Origin: Flavobacterium sp. UBA5153
GTDB lineage: Bacteria; Bacteroidota; Bacteroidia; Flavobacteriales; Flavobacteriaceae
Direction of reading: 5' to 3'
Assembly: GCA_002413745.1 (NCBI GenBank)
Contig: DHXP01000031.1
Coordinates: forward strand, 116,794-180,793
Length of the DNA: 64,000 bases
The position numbers and the translations under genes are program-made. This document shows positions 10,521 to 20,303 of the stretch, piece by piece (position 1 is the stretch's first letter; each line of letters starts with the position of its first letter). The notes under the pieces were generated by a model, which was given only the letters and a program-made list of their open reading frames with translations, was not told where the DNA came from and made no database searches.

Positions 10521-11645
10521 ATGGAAAAGGGTAATATAAAACAAGTTGCGGTCTTATTTTTAAAACTTGGTTTTATTGGCTTTGGCGTTCCTGCTGCCCA
10601 TATCGCGATAATGCGGAACGAAGTTGTCCTGAAAAGAAAATGGATGAACGAACAACATTTTCTTGACTTAATTGGTGCAACCAATTTGATTCCTGGGCCA
10701 AACAGCACCGAAATGGCAATCCATATCGGAAAAGAAAGGGCAGGCTGGAAAGGATTAATTGTGGCAGGACTTTGTTTTATTTTACCAGCGGTTCTAATCA
10801 CGGGATGTTTTGCGTGGCTTTACAAAGAATATGGGCAATTACCCGAGGCGCAACCATTTTTTTATGGAATAAAACCTGCCATAATTGCCATAATCATTTC
10901 GGCAATTTTTCCATTTGCAAAAAAATCTTTTAAAACAATCGAATTAGGTGCCATTGGACTTATTGCCTTACTTCTATCATTATTTAACATCAATGAGATT
11001 TTTATAATGTTTGGAGCCGGTTTCTTTTCCTTGTTTTTATCATTTGCCAAAAGCGACGGCTTAAATTCTAAGTCCAATTATATTTTCCCTTTTCTGTCGT
11101 TTCAAAATCCAAACTCATTTACCGCAACTAATTTGAATTTATTCTTAATTTTTATGAAAATTGGCGCCATTCTTTACGGAAGTGGTTATGTTTTATTTGC
11201 TTTTCTTGACGCTGATCTTGTAAAAACGGGACTTTTATCCAGAAATCAATTGATTGATGCAATCGCAGTTGGGCAATTTACACCGGGTCCGGTTTTTTCT
11301 TCCGTAACCTTCATTGGCTATCAAATTAATGGCTTTACGGGTGCAGTTGTTTCAACAATAGGCATCTTTATTCCATCATTTATTTTCGTCGCCCTACTAA
11401 ATCCATTGGTTAATAAAATGAGAAATTCAAACCTTTTTTCGATATTTTTAGATGCGGTAAATGTTGCTTCCGTTGCCATTATCATTGCTATCTGTTTGCA
11501 AATGGGCAATGATTCCATTAAAGACTGGAAAACTATTTTTATCGCTATTACCAGTTTATTGATTGCTTTTAAATTCAAAAAAATCAATAGCGCACTAATC
11601 GTTTTAGGAAGTTCAATAACGGGCTACTTATTGACATTTATATGA
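10521..11645 (+). CDS. chrA: Chromate transporter (ChrA/CHR family, two-domain)
   Basis: A 374-residue membrane protein with two homologous CHR halves. The first half carries FLKLGFIGFGVPAAHIAIMR and LIGATNLIPGPNSTEMAI, the second FLIFMKIGAILYGSGYVLFAFL and AVGQFTPGPVFSSVTFIGYQ. The duplicated PGPxxT/PGPVF motifs are diagnostic. Members of the family export chromate, exchanging it for other anions, although many homologues have no proven chromate function. It is monocistronic and closed by a hairpin at 11681-11726. Confidence 0.92.
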   Translation: MEKGNIKQVAVLFLKLGFIGFGVPAAHIAIMRNEVVLKRKWMNEQHFLDLIGATNLIPGPNSTEMAIHIGKERAGWKGLIVAGLCFILPAVLITGCFAWLYKEYGQLPEAQPFFYGIKPAIIAIIISAIFPFAKKSFKTIELGAIGLIALLLSLFNINEIFIMFGAGFFSLFLSFAKSDGLNSKSNYIFPFLSFQNPNSFTATNLNLFLIFMKIGAILYGSGYVLFAFLDADLVKTGLLSRNQLIDAIAVGQFTPGPVFSSVTFIGYQINGFTGAVVSTIGIFIPSFIFVALLNPLVNKMRNSNLFSIFLDAVNVASVAIIIAICLQMGNDSIKDWKTIFIAITSLLIAFKFKKINSALIVLGSSITGYLLTFI

Positions 11646-11680
11646 AGAATCCCTATTTCTGAAATTTAAAAAATAGCCAA

Positions 11681-11726
11681 AAAAAGTCCCTCAAGCCTTT
11701 CGATAAACATGGCAGAGGGACTTTTT
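11681..11726 (+). terminator. Intrinsic terminator after chrA
   Basis: Arms AAAAAGTCCCTC (11681-11692) and GAGGGACTTTTT (11715-11726) pair perfectly and end in a T run. The loop contains CCTTTCGATAAAC, which also occurs in the loop of the hairpin at 36579-36621 on the opposite strand. The 165 nt from here to the peptidase gene show nothing else recognisable. Confidence 0.75.
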
Positions 11727-11891
11727 GTTAGTTCCGATAGTAGTTATCCGATGATTGCCGGCACCGACCAATGGATTGTGATTCTTCTGGTTTCCTCCGA
11801 CTAGGTTTAGGATAAGGACCATTTAGTTTTTGTTTAGTCCCTCTTGTCTTTGTCTTTTTTGGAATTTAAAAATTGATTTTTTTAGAAATAT

Positions 11892-13280
11892 TTAATTTTT
11901 ACCAGTTTCTTCAACCCCATTTTGATCCATCAAATACATCAGGGCAGCCATTGTTGCAGCACCCAATTCCAGTTCTCTTTTATTGATGGCATCAAATTTA
12001 TCGTTTGCGGCATGATGATAATCAAAATAACGTTGCGAATCTGGTTTTAAACCTGCTTTTACGAGTGTTTTCGATGTTAACGGTTCAATGTCCGAACCGC
12101 TGTGACCCATTGTAAAACTATGAATCAAGTACGGTTCAAACAAGTTTTTCCAACCAAGGATTTTATTAAAGTTAGCATCATCACTTTCAAAAGAAAAACC
12201 TCTTGGGCTAAATCCTCCCGAATCACTTTCCAATGCAAAAATGTGGTTTTCTTTATTGGCTTGAGCCAATTCTTCATATTTTTTACCACCTTTTCCTCCG
12301 TTTTCTTCATTCATAAAAAGCACCACCCGCAGGGTATTTTTTGTCTTGTATCCAATGTTTTTGAAGATATTCATCACTTCCATACTTTCCACGATCCCAG
12401 CGCCGTCATCGTGAGAACCATCGGCAAGATCCCAGGAATCAAGATGTCCGCCCACAACCATAATGTTTTCGGGATGTTCACTTCCTTTTATTTCGCCAAT
12501 GACGTTATAAGATAAAACATCATCCATTTGTTGGCAAGATTGTTTCAGGAAGAACTTTAAATGGGCATTCTTTTTTAAGCTTTTACTCAATAATTCCGCC
12601 CCATTGGTGCTAATTGCAGCTGCTGGAATGTATTGTGATTTTGGAATATCGCCATAATTTTGATTACCGGCATGTGGGAAATCGTCTAATCTCAGGTTCA
12701 TTGAACGTACAATGGTTGCCACGGCACCATACTTTGATGCTTCTTTTGCACCGACAGATCTTTGATCGACGCAGCCTCCGTAAGATTTGAATGTTTCAAT
12801 ATTTTCGGGTTCCATCGGTCTATTAAAAAATACAATTTTGCTTTTTAATTTTTCACCCAAAGCCTCTAATTCCTTGATGCCGGTCACTTCTATCACTTCC
12901 GCAGTAATTCCGTTTTTTGGTGTGGCAACAGAACTGCCAAGGGCGCAAACCGGGATATTTGTTTTGGTTTTATTGTCCAAAATATAGGCTGTTTCTTTTG
13001 CACCACGAACCCATTTTGGCACCATCACTTCTTGAAGATACACTCGGTCAAATCCCAAGGTTTCCAATTGCGATTTGGTGTATTGAACTGCTTTTTCGGC
13101 ATTGGCGGAACCTGATAAACGGCCTCCAATAGAATTCGACAAATAATCCAACCAGGAGTAACATTTGGAATTGGTCAAGGCTGATTTGTAGATTTCCTTG
13201 ATGGTTTGCTCGTCGTTTGTTTGGGCAAAAAGTGTAAATCCCGCAAAAAATAAGGCGGTTAGAAAGACTGTTTTTTTCAT
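11892..13280 (-). CDS. Secreted M28-family zinc aminopeptidase
   Basis: A 462-residue exported peptidase. It begins with a signal peptide MKKTVFLTALFFAGFTLFAQ. A protease-associated (PA) domain insert lies in the first half. The M28 catalytic domain has GGHLDSWDLADGSHDDGAG (zinc ligands His and Asp), FMNEENGGKGG (catalytic and metal Glu) and later Asp/His ligands in ESDSGG and YHHAANDKFD. It is expected to release N-terminal residues from peptides in the periplasm or outside. It starts 19 nt downstream of the GH97 gene on the same strand, so the two are probably co-transcribed. Confidence 0.93.
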   Translation of the reverse strand: MKKTVFLTALFFAGFTLFAQTNDEQTIKEIYKSALTNSKCYSWLDYLSNSIGGRLSGSANAEKAVQYTKSQLETLGFDRVYLQEVMVPKWVRGAKETAYILDNKTKTNIPVCALGSSVATPKNGITAEVIEVTGIKELEALGEKLKSKIVFFNRPMEPENIETFKSYGGCVDQRSVGAKEASKYGAVATIVRSMNLRLDDFPHAGNQNYGDIPKSQYIPAAAISTNGAELLSKSLKKNAHLKFFLKQSCQQMDDVLSYNVIGEIKGSEHPENIMVVGGHLDSWDLADGSHDDGAGIVESMEVMNIFKNIGYKTKNTLRVVLFMNEENGGKGGKKYEELAQANKENHIFALESDSGGFSPRGFSFESDDANFNKILGWKNLFEPYLIHSFTMGHSGSDIEPLTSKTLVKAGLKPDSQRYFDYHHAANDKFDAINKRELELGAATMAALMYLMDQNGVEETGKN

Positions 13281-13299
13281 AAGTTTGTTTATTTTGGTT

Positions 13300-15399
13300 T
13301 TAATTTATTAGTTCGAAACTGATGGCAGTTCCACCACCTGGTGCTAAAACCAGATTGATTTTTGATTTACTGGTTACTTCAATCGTTTTTATTGTGTAAG
13401 CGATTGGATTTTTTTTCCAATCTGCATCTTTTGCATCTTCATATATAATGGCTTTATACTTTTTGCCTTTGGTAAGAAAGTCCAATTTTATTTCTGATTT
13501 TCTGGCATTTTCATCAGTGATTGCACCCAGAAACCATTTCTCTGAATTTTTAGCTTTTCTTACAACGGTTAAATAATCTCCAGGTTCTGCCTCAAGATAT
13601 TTTGAATCTTGCCAATCTACTGCAACGTCTTTGATAAACTGAAATGCATCAGGATATTTCTCATAGTTTTCAGGTAAATCGGCAGCCATTTGCAAAGGCG
13701 AATACATCGTTACATACAATGCCAATTGTTTTGCCAATGTAGTATGCACTTGTTCTTTTTTACTCGAATCATACACATTCATTTTAATTTCAAAAATTCC
13801 TGGTGTATAATCCATTGGTCCGCCAAGAAGTCTTGTGAAAGGCAAAATCGTTTCGTGCATTGGAGGATTTCCAACGCTCCAAGCGTTGAATTCATTGCCA
13901 CGAGCAGCTTCGGCGGCAATGTAGTTTGGATAGGTTCTGCTATAACCAGTTGGTCTTGATGATTCGTGAGAATCAACCATCAATTTATAATCGGCGGCTC
14001 GTCTGGCAACAAAATTAAAATGGTTTACCATCGTTTGTCCGTCATGAAATTCGCCACGCGGAATAATTTTGCCCACATAACCCGTTTTTACGGCTGGATA
14101 ACCGTACTTAATCATGTTCTCAAAGTCACGATCCAAATGACGTTCAAAATTAGCCACGGAACCAGATGTTTCGCTATGCATTATCATTTTTACTCCTTTG
14201 GCTTTGGCGTAAGCCGACACTGCCTCAATATCAAAATCCGGATAAGGCGTCGTGAAATCAAAAACTTCTTCTTTCCAATTGCCAAACCAATCTTCCCAGC
14301 CCACATTCCAACCTTCAACTAGAACGCCATCGAAGCCATTTTTTGCAGCAAAATCAATATATCTTTTGGTGTTTTCAGTAGTTGCTCCATGTTTTCCTGA
14401 TGGAATTAAATCTTTAGAAAGTGTATTTTGTGCATTTTGCGAACCTGCGTAATCCCAAGTAGATTTTCCAACGTGCATTTCCCACCAAATTCCAACGTAT
14501 TTCATTGGTTTTATATACGAAATATCGTCTATTTTACAAGGTTCGTTCAGGTTCAAAATCATTTTGGAACCAACTATATCACGAGCGTCATCGCTTATCA
14601 TAATGGTTCTCCAAGGCGAAACGCAAGGTGCTTGCAAATAAGCTTTGTCACCAATGGCATTAGGGACTAACTGGGCATTTAATTTAAAATTATTTACATC
14701 AACATTTAAATGCATCACTGGGTAATTGACAACCGCAGCTTCAAAAATATTGAGATACAATCCCGTTGCCGTTTTCATCATCAAAGGGGTTTGAACGGTA
14801 TACTTTCCTGCAATAGATTTTACTCCAATTCCATTATTAAGATTTAATTTAGCATTATCTATTTCAGAAATTTTAGTTTCATTATAAGCATATTCCTGAC
14901 TATCGAAATCTCCAGGAATCCAGAAAACCTTGTGATCACCCGTTAAATTAAACTGGGAAACCTCATCGGAAATGATGAAATAATTTAATTCGCTTTGTTT
15001 TGGAAAATCATATCTAAAGGCAACTCCTTCGTCAAAAACCCTGAAAATAATGTTCATTTTCACATGAGTTTCTTTTTGAACAAGGGAAACTGTAAGTTCA
15101 TTGTAATGATTTATTATGGTAGATTGTTCCCCTAAAACAGGTTTCCAAGATTCGTTGAAAGTGGTTGTTTTTGAAATTTCTATTTCAAAATTGGCATCCA
15201 ATGCAGGTTTTTCTTTCAATTTTATTCCCAAAGTACTTTCGAGAATTACCGGTTTGTCTTTATAAGTAACCGAGTAAGCCGGTTTACCATCAGCCGTCAA
15301 TTTGAAATTCACCGAAATTTTATTGGAAGGAGATTGAATGCTTTGCGAATAAGCCATATTTATGGCACAAACAAGAAAAAGAGAAAATAAATATTTCAT
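13300..15399 (-). CDS. GH97 alpha-glucosidase (SusB-like)
   Basis: About 699 residues. The ATG at 15399 begins directly with a signal peptide (MKYLFSLFLVCAINMAYS); a further ATG at 15414 adds five residues but lies almost on the predicted transcription start. The N-terminal beta-sandwich is followed by a TIM barrel and a C-terminal beta domain, as in glycoside hydrolase family 97. The three acidic positions of inverting, SusB-type members are all present: HSETSGSVANFERHLD, SHESSRPTG and ARGNEF. This predicts hydrolysis of alpha-glucosidic bonds with inversion in the periplasm. No susC/susD pair accompanies it; the partner gene is a peptidase. Confidence 0.94.
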   Translation of the reverse strand: MKYLFSLFLVCAINMAYSQSIQSPSNKISVNFKLTADGKPAYSVTYKDKPVILESTLGIKLKEKPALDANFEIEISKTTTFNESWKPVLGEQSTIINHYNELTVSLVQKETHVKMNIIFRVFDEGVAFRYDFPKQSELNYFIISDEVSQFNLTGDHKVFWIPGDFDSQEYAYNETKISEIDNAKLNLNNGIGVKSIAGKYTVQTPLMMKTATGLYLNIFEAAVVNYPVMHLNVDVNNFKLNAQLVPNAIGDKAYLQAPCVSPWRTIMISDDARDIVGSKMILNLNEPCKIDDISYIKPMKYVGIWWEMHVGKSTWDYAGSQNAQNTLSKDLIPSGKHGATTENTKRYIDFAAKNGFDGVLVEGWNVGWEDWFGNWKEEVFDFTTPYPDFDIEAVSAYAKAKGVKMIMHSETSGSVANFERHLDRDFENMIKYGYPAVKTGYVGKIIPRGEFHDGQTMVNHFNFVARRAADYKLMVDSHESSRPTGYSRTYPNYIAAEAARGNEFNAWSVGNPPMHETILPFTRLLGGPMDYTPGIFEIKMNVYDSSKKEQVHTTLAKQLALYVTMYSPLQMAADLPENYEKYPDAFQFIKDVAVDWQDSKYLEAEPGDYLTVVRKAKNSEKWFLGAITDENARKSEIKLDFLTKGKKYKAIIYEDAKDADWKKNPIAYTIKTIEVTSKSKINLVLAPGGGTAISFELIN

Positions 15400-15425
15400 A
15401 ATAAGCAGTTTCATTAAAGGATTGT

Positions 15426-15433
15426 CAAATATA
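15426..15433 (-). promoter_or_regulatory. Predicted -7 element for the GH97-peptidase transcript
   Basis: Read on the reverse strand this is TATATTTG, a perfect TAnnTTTG. It lies about 27 nt before the ATG at 15399 and only 11 nt before the ATG at 15414, which favours 15399 as the translation start. No TTTG is found at the ideal -33 distance. Confidence 0.5.
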
Positions 15434-15517
15434 AATAACCTCCTCGTTTAATTATAGGTTTGGCTCTGGAAATTATTTTATTGTTGGAAAAAAACTTGTA
15501 GACTTGAGAAAAAAGCA

Positions 15518-15544
15518 AAAAAAAGTCCCAATAGTAAAAGGGAC
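15518..15544 (-). terminator. Intrinsic terminator of the oxidoreductase gene
   Basis: On the reverse strand, GTCCC and GGGAC arms (15540-15544 with 15525-15529) are followed by a long T run. It starts eight bases after the stop codon of the gene at 15553. Confidence 0.6.
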
Positions 15545-15552
15545 GTTTCGTA

Positions 15553-16755
15553 TTATTTTCCATCCACATAATCTTGCAGATAGCTGAATCTCGGAGTAAG
15601 TTTCCCTTTTTCGGTCATTTTGGCTTGTTGTAAAATTCCATCCTTGTCTCCATTGAAAAAAGCTGGAATCACGTGTTCCATAAACATTTCTCCGAAACCT
15701 TCACTGGCATCTTTTGGCAATTCGCAAGGCAAATTATCTACCGCCATAACCACGATTGCTGCGGGATGAAAAACGTCAACTTCCTTGTTTTCGCTGGGAA
15801 AATAACCATACAAAGGCTCTGCAATTGTTGATGACCTTAGCGTGCAAGCAATTGGACCATTGACGTCGCAAGATATATCGGCAACGACTTTTATTTTACA
15901 ATCCTTGGCTTGAAGCATTTCACGGGTAAGGATTTTTGGTGCCTCATTGGCATAAAAATGCCCCGTGATGTATATATCCGAGACTTTAGTGAATCGCTCA
16001 AAATCGGATACATATTCTTGTGGATTTTGGAAAAAATCATTAAAATCGAGCACTCTTCCATCTTTTCGTCTGTTATAATCCAATACGTCAATCTGTGTAT
16101 AAACGGCTTGCGAGTAGTTTTTTGTTAAATAATTTTCAACAGAAACCTCCTTGATTTTGATGGCATCCAGAACTTCTTTTACGCCACTGCCTACCTTACC
16201 GGTTCCTGAAACAACAAATTTTAAGGGTGGTAAAACCAAGCGTTTCAAATGTGTGATTAATGCCTCTTTTCCAGAAAGTGTTTCTGCTTTTGGTAACTTG
16301 AACAATTCGAATTTTATTCCAAAAGCACGAATACTATTGTATGTTCCCACAAATCCTGCATATTTTCCAAAACCAATTAACCTGCGATTATGGGCGTCAA
16401 CCAGAGTTTCGTGATCATAAAAATCAATGTTTTTTTCCAGTAAGGCTTGCAACAATTTTCTGTTATGGGGTTGTTTTTTGATGGTATGCGAAAAAAAGAA
16501 ATAGGATTTATTTGGAATTAAATTTTCTACAGGAACCTCTTTTACACCAAAAAACACATCGCAATCACTGATATCATCAGTGACTTCTATCCCCATATTT
16601 CTATATTGCTCGTCAGTAAAAATCCTGATATCAGAACTTTCAACTTTTACGGCAACACCTTGATAAAGCTGTTTAATTCTAGCCAATTCATCCGGTGAAA
16701 ATACGACTCTTCTGTCAGGTGGATTTTTCCTTTCTTTTATGATTCCAAATTTCAT
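15553..16755 (-). CDS. NAD(P)-dependent oxidoreductase, saccharopine/alanine dehydrogenase-like
   Basis: A 400-residue cytosolic enzyme with the N-terminal catalytic fold of alanine dehydrogenase and pyridine-nucleotide transhydrogenase (FGIIKERKNPPDRRVVFSP; DHETLVDAHNRRLIGFGKYAGFVG). A Rossmann segment VVSGTGKVGSGVKEVL follows in the middle and an AlaDH/PNT-like C-terminal region after that. The family also includes yeast-type saccharopine dehydrogenase (lysine forming). Which amino acid it handles cannot be decided from sequence alone. It is monocistronic, read away from the neighbouring hydrolase gene. Confidence 0.8.
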   Translation of the reverse strand: MKFGIIKERKNPPDRRVVFSPDELARIKQLYQGVAVKVESSDIRIFTDEQYRNMGIEVTDDISDCDVFFGVKEVPVENLIPNKSYFFFSHTIKKQPHNRKLLQALLEKNIDFYDHETLVDAHNRRLIGFGKYAGFVGTYNSIRAFGIKFELFKLPKAETLSGKEALITHLKRLVLPPLKFVVSGTGKVGSGVKEVLDAIKIKEVSVENYLTKNYSQAVYTQIDVLDYNRRKDGRVLDFNDFFQNPQEYVSDFERFTKVSDIYITGHFYANEAPKILTREMLQAKDCKIKVVADISCDVNGPIACTLRSSTIAEPLYGYFPSENKEVDVFHPAAIVVMAVDNLPCELPKDASEGFGEMFMEHVIPAFFNGDKDGILQQAKMTEKGKLTPRFSYLQDYVDGK

Positions 16756-16957
16756 ATTTCTTGGGTATTTTATTTTAATATAACTTTATATCTTATTTTT
16801 GTTACAAATATAACAATATTAATTACTTTGAGTTTTCTTTACAATATTTTTTTTAATACAAAACCGTTAAAACCTGATTCCTAATATAATGAAAAATCTA
16901 GAATTAAAAATAATGTTAAGGTTTTCAAAAAACACAAATGAAAGAGTATTGATTCTA

Positions 16958-16965
16958 TATATTTG
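16958..16965 (+). promoter_or_regulatory. Predicted -7 element for the serine-hydrolase lipoprotein gene
   Basis: TATATTTG, ending 13 nt before the ATG at 16979. This argues against the in-frame upstream ATG at 16889, which would lie before the promoter. Confidence 0.5.
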
Positions 16966-16978
16966 CCCTTCTAGCACA

Positions 16979-18190
16979 ATGAAAATGAAATTTATAAAAA
17001 AAGCAAATATACTTCAATTAATCATACTGATTTTGGTTTTAAATTCATGCAAAAAAAAGACGGAATTAAAGCCTGTTAGTGTCAATCTTCAAGAGGAAAT
17101 ATTACCTAAAATGAAGCCTTTATCAAACGAAGTTCCTAAATTGACTGCAGAATATGTAAATTCAAAAAAAGGAGCCATTGAAGCTTTTTACAAAAAAAAT
17201 TGGCCTAATAACAGCCTAAACGGAGGGTTTCTTGTTGCAAAAAATGGATATATAATTTTTGAAAAATATGAAGGTTATTCTAATTTTAGAAAAAAAACTT
17301 TAATTACTGCCGATACACCATTACATCTAGCCTCTGTCGGTAAAGTAATTACAGCGACAGCCGTTTTAAAATTAATAAACGCAAAAAAAATAGATTTAGA
17401 CCAAAAAGTAAATACTATTTTAAAGGAGTTTCCCTACCCTGAAGTTACCATTAGAACTTTATTAAATCACCGGAGCGGAATGAGGAGTTATTCCTATTTC
17501 ACAGATAAAAAAGATATTTGGGATAGGCATAAAATTTTAACCAATCAAGATATTTTAAATCTAATGGCAACAAAAGACATTGGTTTAGAATCTAAAACTG
17601 ACACTCGATTTGCTTACTGCAATACCAATTATGCCATTTTGGCTTTGATTATCGAAAAAATAACAGGTCTGACATACAAAGAAGCGATGAAGCAGATGAT
17701 TTTCGATCCACTTGGAATGAAAAACACCTTTGTAATGGATTATGAAAAAGACAGAAAAACCGTGGCACCATCCTATAAAGGGAACAGGGTTGAGATTGGA
17801 ATGGATTTTTTGGATGCCGTTTACGGTGATAAAAATATCTATTCGACACCACGTGATTTGTTGAAATTTGACAGGGCAAGAAGTTCTTCCAAATTTTTAG
17901 AACCAGAGCTGCTAAGCCAAGTATATACAGGATACAGCAACGAGCATAAAGGTCTGAGAAATTATGGTCTTGGCATTCGGATGACACAATGGAAAACAGG
18001 ACAAACTTTGTATTATCACAACGGTTGGTGGCACGGGAATACTTCTTCCTACGTAACTTTGAGAAATGAAAATGTTACCATTATATCATTATCGAACAAG
18101 TTTTCGAGAAATCCTTATAATATTCGAAAATTGTCGGCATTGTTTGGCGACTACCCTTTTAAGTTGGATAAAGACGAGAAAGAGGAATAA
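16979..18190 (+). CDS. Beta-lactamase-related serine hydrolase, lipoprotein
   Basis: A 403-residue protein of the beta-lactamase/class C esterase family (PF00144). The chosen start places a lipobox VLNSC at Cys24, so it should be a lipid-anchored envelope protein. The catalytic motifs are the SxxK tetrad S119-V-G-K122 (LASVGKVITATAV), YxN in FAYCNTNYAIL, and a HxG-like third motif in HNGWWHG. The natural substrate in this family ranges from beta-lactams to D-amino acid peptides and esters and cannot be assigned. It is followed by the tmRNA gene on the same strand but has its own transcription unit. Confidence 0.88.
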   Translation: MKMKFIKKANILQLIILILVLNSCKKKTELKPVSVNLQEEILPKMKPLSNEVPKLTAEYVNSKKGAIEAFYKKNWPNNSLNGGFLVAKNGYIIFEKYEGYSNFRKKTLITADTPLHLASVGKVITATAVLKLINAKKIDLDQKVNTILKEFPYPEVTIRTLLNHRSGMRSYSYFTDKKDIWDRHKILTNQDILNLMATKDIGLESKTDTRFAYCNTNYAILALIIEKITGLTYKEAMKQMIFDPLGMKNTFVMDYEKDRKTVAPSYKGNRVEIGMDFLDAVYGDKNIYSTPRDLLKFDRARSSSKFLEPELLSQVYTGYSNEHKGLRNYGLGIRMTQWKTGQTLYYHNGWWHGNTSSYVTLRNENVTIISLSNKFSRNPYNIRKLSALFGDYPFKLDKDEKEE

Positions 18191-18247
18191 AATAAGTGGT
18201 CAATGTTCAGTCCCGAAGCTTCGGTAGCGAAATTGGATTAAAAGGAT

Positions 18248-18255
18248 TATATTTG
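18248..18255 (+). promoter_or_regulatory. Predicted -7 element for ssrA
   Basis: TATATTTG, 45 nt before the mature 5' end of the tmRNA, consistent with a short 5' leader removed by RNase P. Confidence 0.45.
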
Positions 18256-18300
18256 CAAACTCAATTTTGGAACAGTTTTTGACAATTGAATAACAAAAAT

Positions 18301-18694
18301 GGGGTCGACTGGTTTTGACAGCAAGTCGAATTGAGAAATAAGCACGTCGAGAACTGGGACAATTCTCGTAAATAAAAGGTTTCAAAACACATACACGGCG
18401 AAGGAAACTACGCTCTTGCTGCATAATCTGAATTATAGTAAGATTAGCCTCGCTCCTATCAGATAGGAGAGCAGGATTTACCTCGAAAGCTTTGGTTTAT
18501 AGCGGTCGATACAGGTGAATCGTAAATTTAAACCTAGATTACCACAAGCTTCGGGTGGTTTTCGAAATTAAGAAGCTAAGTGTTGTGCGACTGTTTCTGG
18601 TCAAACACAATATCGAAAATCTAATCAGGAAATAAGCGTGTAGAAAGTTTTTTAGTTGCTTGTTTGGACCCGGGTTCGATTCCCGGCGACTCCA
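18301..18694 (+). ncRNA. ssrA: Transfer-messenger RNA (tmRNA)
   Basis: Rescues ribosomes stalled on broken mRNAs and tags the product for proteolysis. The 5' GGGGTCG pairs with CGACTCC at 18687-18693 to form the acceptor stem; A18694 is the discriminator and CCA is not encoded. The T-arm GGGTTCGATTCCCGG lies just inside the 3' end. The tag frame starts with resume codon GGC at 18397 and reads GEGNYALAA before TAA at 18424-18426. The ALAA ending is the usual protease signal. Pseudoknot regions lie between tag and 3' domain (not folded here). It is followed by a strong terminator. The partner smpB is not in the window. Confidence 0.97.
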
Positions 18695-18698
18695 CAAA

Positions 18699-18741
18699 AC
18701 AAAACCGCAATCACTTATTAAATAAGTGATTGCGGTTTTGT
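18699..18741 (+). terminator. Terminator after ssrA, probably bidirectional
   Basis: Long perfect hairpin with arms AAAACCGCAATCACTTATT and AATAAGTGATTGCGGTTTT. It has T-rich DNA on one side and A-rich on the other, so it can also end the leftward gluconate operon whose last gene stops at 18843. Confidence 0.85.
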
Positions 18742-18842
18742 TATTTGAACATTTGAATGATTTATGTACAAAAAGTCAAAATGGGCCATTATTAACCTGT
18801 TTTAATCCATAAATCAACTATCATATAAATTCGGATTTCAAA

Positions 18843-20261
18843 CTACAGGTTTTTCAACAAGGGATAAACGCGTTTGAATTTTTCAAAACTTTGTTCATAG
18901 ACCATTTTATGCGTTTTATTAGGTAAAAATAATTTTTCTTTTTTCTTTTGGGAGGGATTGTCAATGCCGGTAGCTTTAAAGCCAATCATTACCGCTCCCC
19001 AAGCAGAAGCCTCAATAGTTTCGGCCACGACAACTTTCATTTGGAAAATATCGGCGACCATTTGTAACCAAAGTTCACTTTTTCCGAATCCGCCACTTGC
19101 CATAATGGTAATTCCTTGTCTCTTTTCTGGGTCAGGGAGTAATATTTCAGTGATACTGAATAGTCCAAACAGTATCCCCTCTAAAGTAGCTCGAATCAGG
19201 TGCGCCTTGGTATGGATAATTTGTATGCCTAAAAGTGTTCCTTGGGCGGAAGCATCCCAAATAGGAGCTCTTTCCCCTAATAAATAAGGAACGAAAAGTA
19301 AACCTTCAGACCCCGCAGGAATTGTTTTGGCTTGTTCGAACAATTCTTCAAAAGATTCGTCCGTTTTCAGGATGGATTCTTTTAGCCATTGTAAAACAAT
19401 TGCTCCATTGCTTACAGCTCCTAAAGTAAGGTACTGATTTCCAATCAAATGATAGCACTGTGTCCGCATTTGGGAATCAATATAAGGCTTGTTAATAGGT
19501 AATCGTACCGCTCCGCTGGTTCCAATTGTCAAGGCGATTCGTCCTTCTTCCATTGCTCCGGTTCCTAAATTGGCCAATGCACCATCACCACCTCCAATAA
19601 CATAAATAACATCATCTGTTAGTCCTTCGCTTTGGAACGTAGGACTGACTATTTCAGATAGTTGTGAAGGCTTTATTTCCAAATAATCCAAAATATCCGA
19701 TTCCCATTGTAGGGTATGAATATTCATCAGTCCTGTGCCGGAAGCCATAGAAGAGTCAATGACGTATTTGCCTGTAAGTTGGTGCCAAACATATTCTTTG
19801 ATGCTGATAAATTTGAAAGCTTGTAAAAATATTGTTTTATCAAATTTTTTGAGCCAGGCGATTTTGGTCATCGGAGAAAAAGCATGAATCGGAATTCCTG
19901 TTTTTTGATAAAAACTTTTACCTTGTTCCGTCTCTTTGAGTGCCTCAGCTAATAAATGAGCCCTATTATCAGCCCACAGAATCGCATCGGTGAGTGGATT
20001 TCCGGCATCGTCTATAGCTATTATACTTTGCATAGCTGAACTAAAACTGATAAATTGTGGTTGAATATTTTTTGTGATTTGGCGGATACATTCCAAAACA
20101 GCAGCCAATATTTCATCGGTTTTTTGCACAGTCCAACCTAGCTCAGGGTGATACATTGGGTAAGCCTTTGTATATTGGTTTATCACTTTGCCGGTCTTAT
20201 TAAAAGACACCGCTTTGGTGGCTGTAGTGCCTATGTCTATTCCTATATATAGTTGCTCCAT
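18843..20261 (-). CDS. gntK: Gluconokinase (FGGY family)
   Basis: A 472-residue sugar kinase of the FGGY family that phosphorylates gluconate to 6-phosphogluconate. The N-terminal ATP/phosphate motif is YIGIDIGTTATKAVSFNKTG; the central WADNRA and GTGLMNIHTLQW regions and the C-terminal ASGGFGKSELWLQM and AWGAVMIG motifs match gluconokinases of this class. It is the last gene of the leftward gnd-gntP-gntK unit; 42 nt separate it from gntP. Substrate is supported by both neighbours. Confidence 0.93.
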   Translation of the reverse strand: MEQLYIGIDIGTTATKAVSFNKTGKVINQYTKAYPMYHPELGWTVQKTDEILAAVLECIRQITKNIQPQFISFSSAMQSIIAIDDAGNPLTDAILWADNRAHLLAEALKETEQGKSFYQKTGIPIHAFSPMTKIAWLKKFDKTIFLQAFKFISIKEYVWHQLTGKYVIDSSMASGTGLMNIHTLQWESDILDYLEIKPSQLSEIVSPTFQSEGLTDDVIYVIGGGDGALANLGTGAMEEGRIALTIGTSGAVRLPINKPYIDSQMRTQCYHLIGNQYLTLGAVSNGAIVLQWLKESILKTDESFEELFEQAKTIPAGSEGLLFVPYLLGERAPIWDASAQGTLLGIQIIHTKAHLIRATLEGILFGLFSITEILLPDPEKRQGITIMASGGFGKSELWLQMVADIFQMKVVVAETIEASAWGAVMIGFKATGIDNPSQKKKEKLFLPNKTHKMVYEQSFEKFKRVYPLLKNL

Positions 20262-20303
20262 TTTTTCATTCTCGTTTGTTCAGATATATTCAAAATTGCC
20301 TTG

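Noticed and set aside
12102-12515. 137-codon forward frame
   Set aside because: Lies antisense to the M28 peptidase catalytic region; no protein-like composition and the reverse frame is clearly the real gene.
16889-16978. Upstream ATG start for the serine-hydrolase gene
   Set aside because: It precedes the predicted -7 box and would bury the lipoprotein signal behind 30 unrelated residues.
18640-18694. tRNA-like sequence with GGTTCGATTCC arm
   Set aside because: It is the 3' tRNA-like domain of tmRNA; its acceptor partner is at 18301, not next to it, and no anticodon arm is present.
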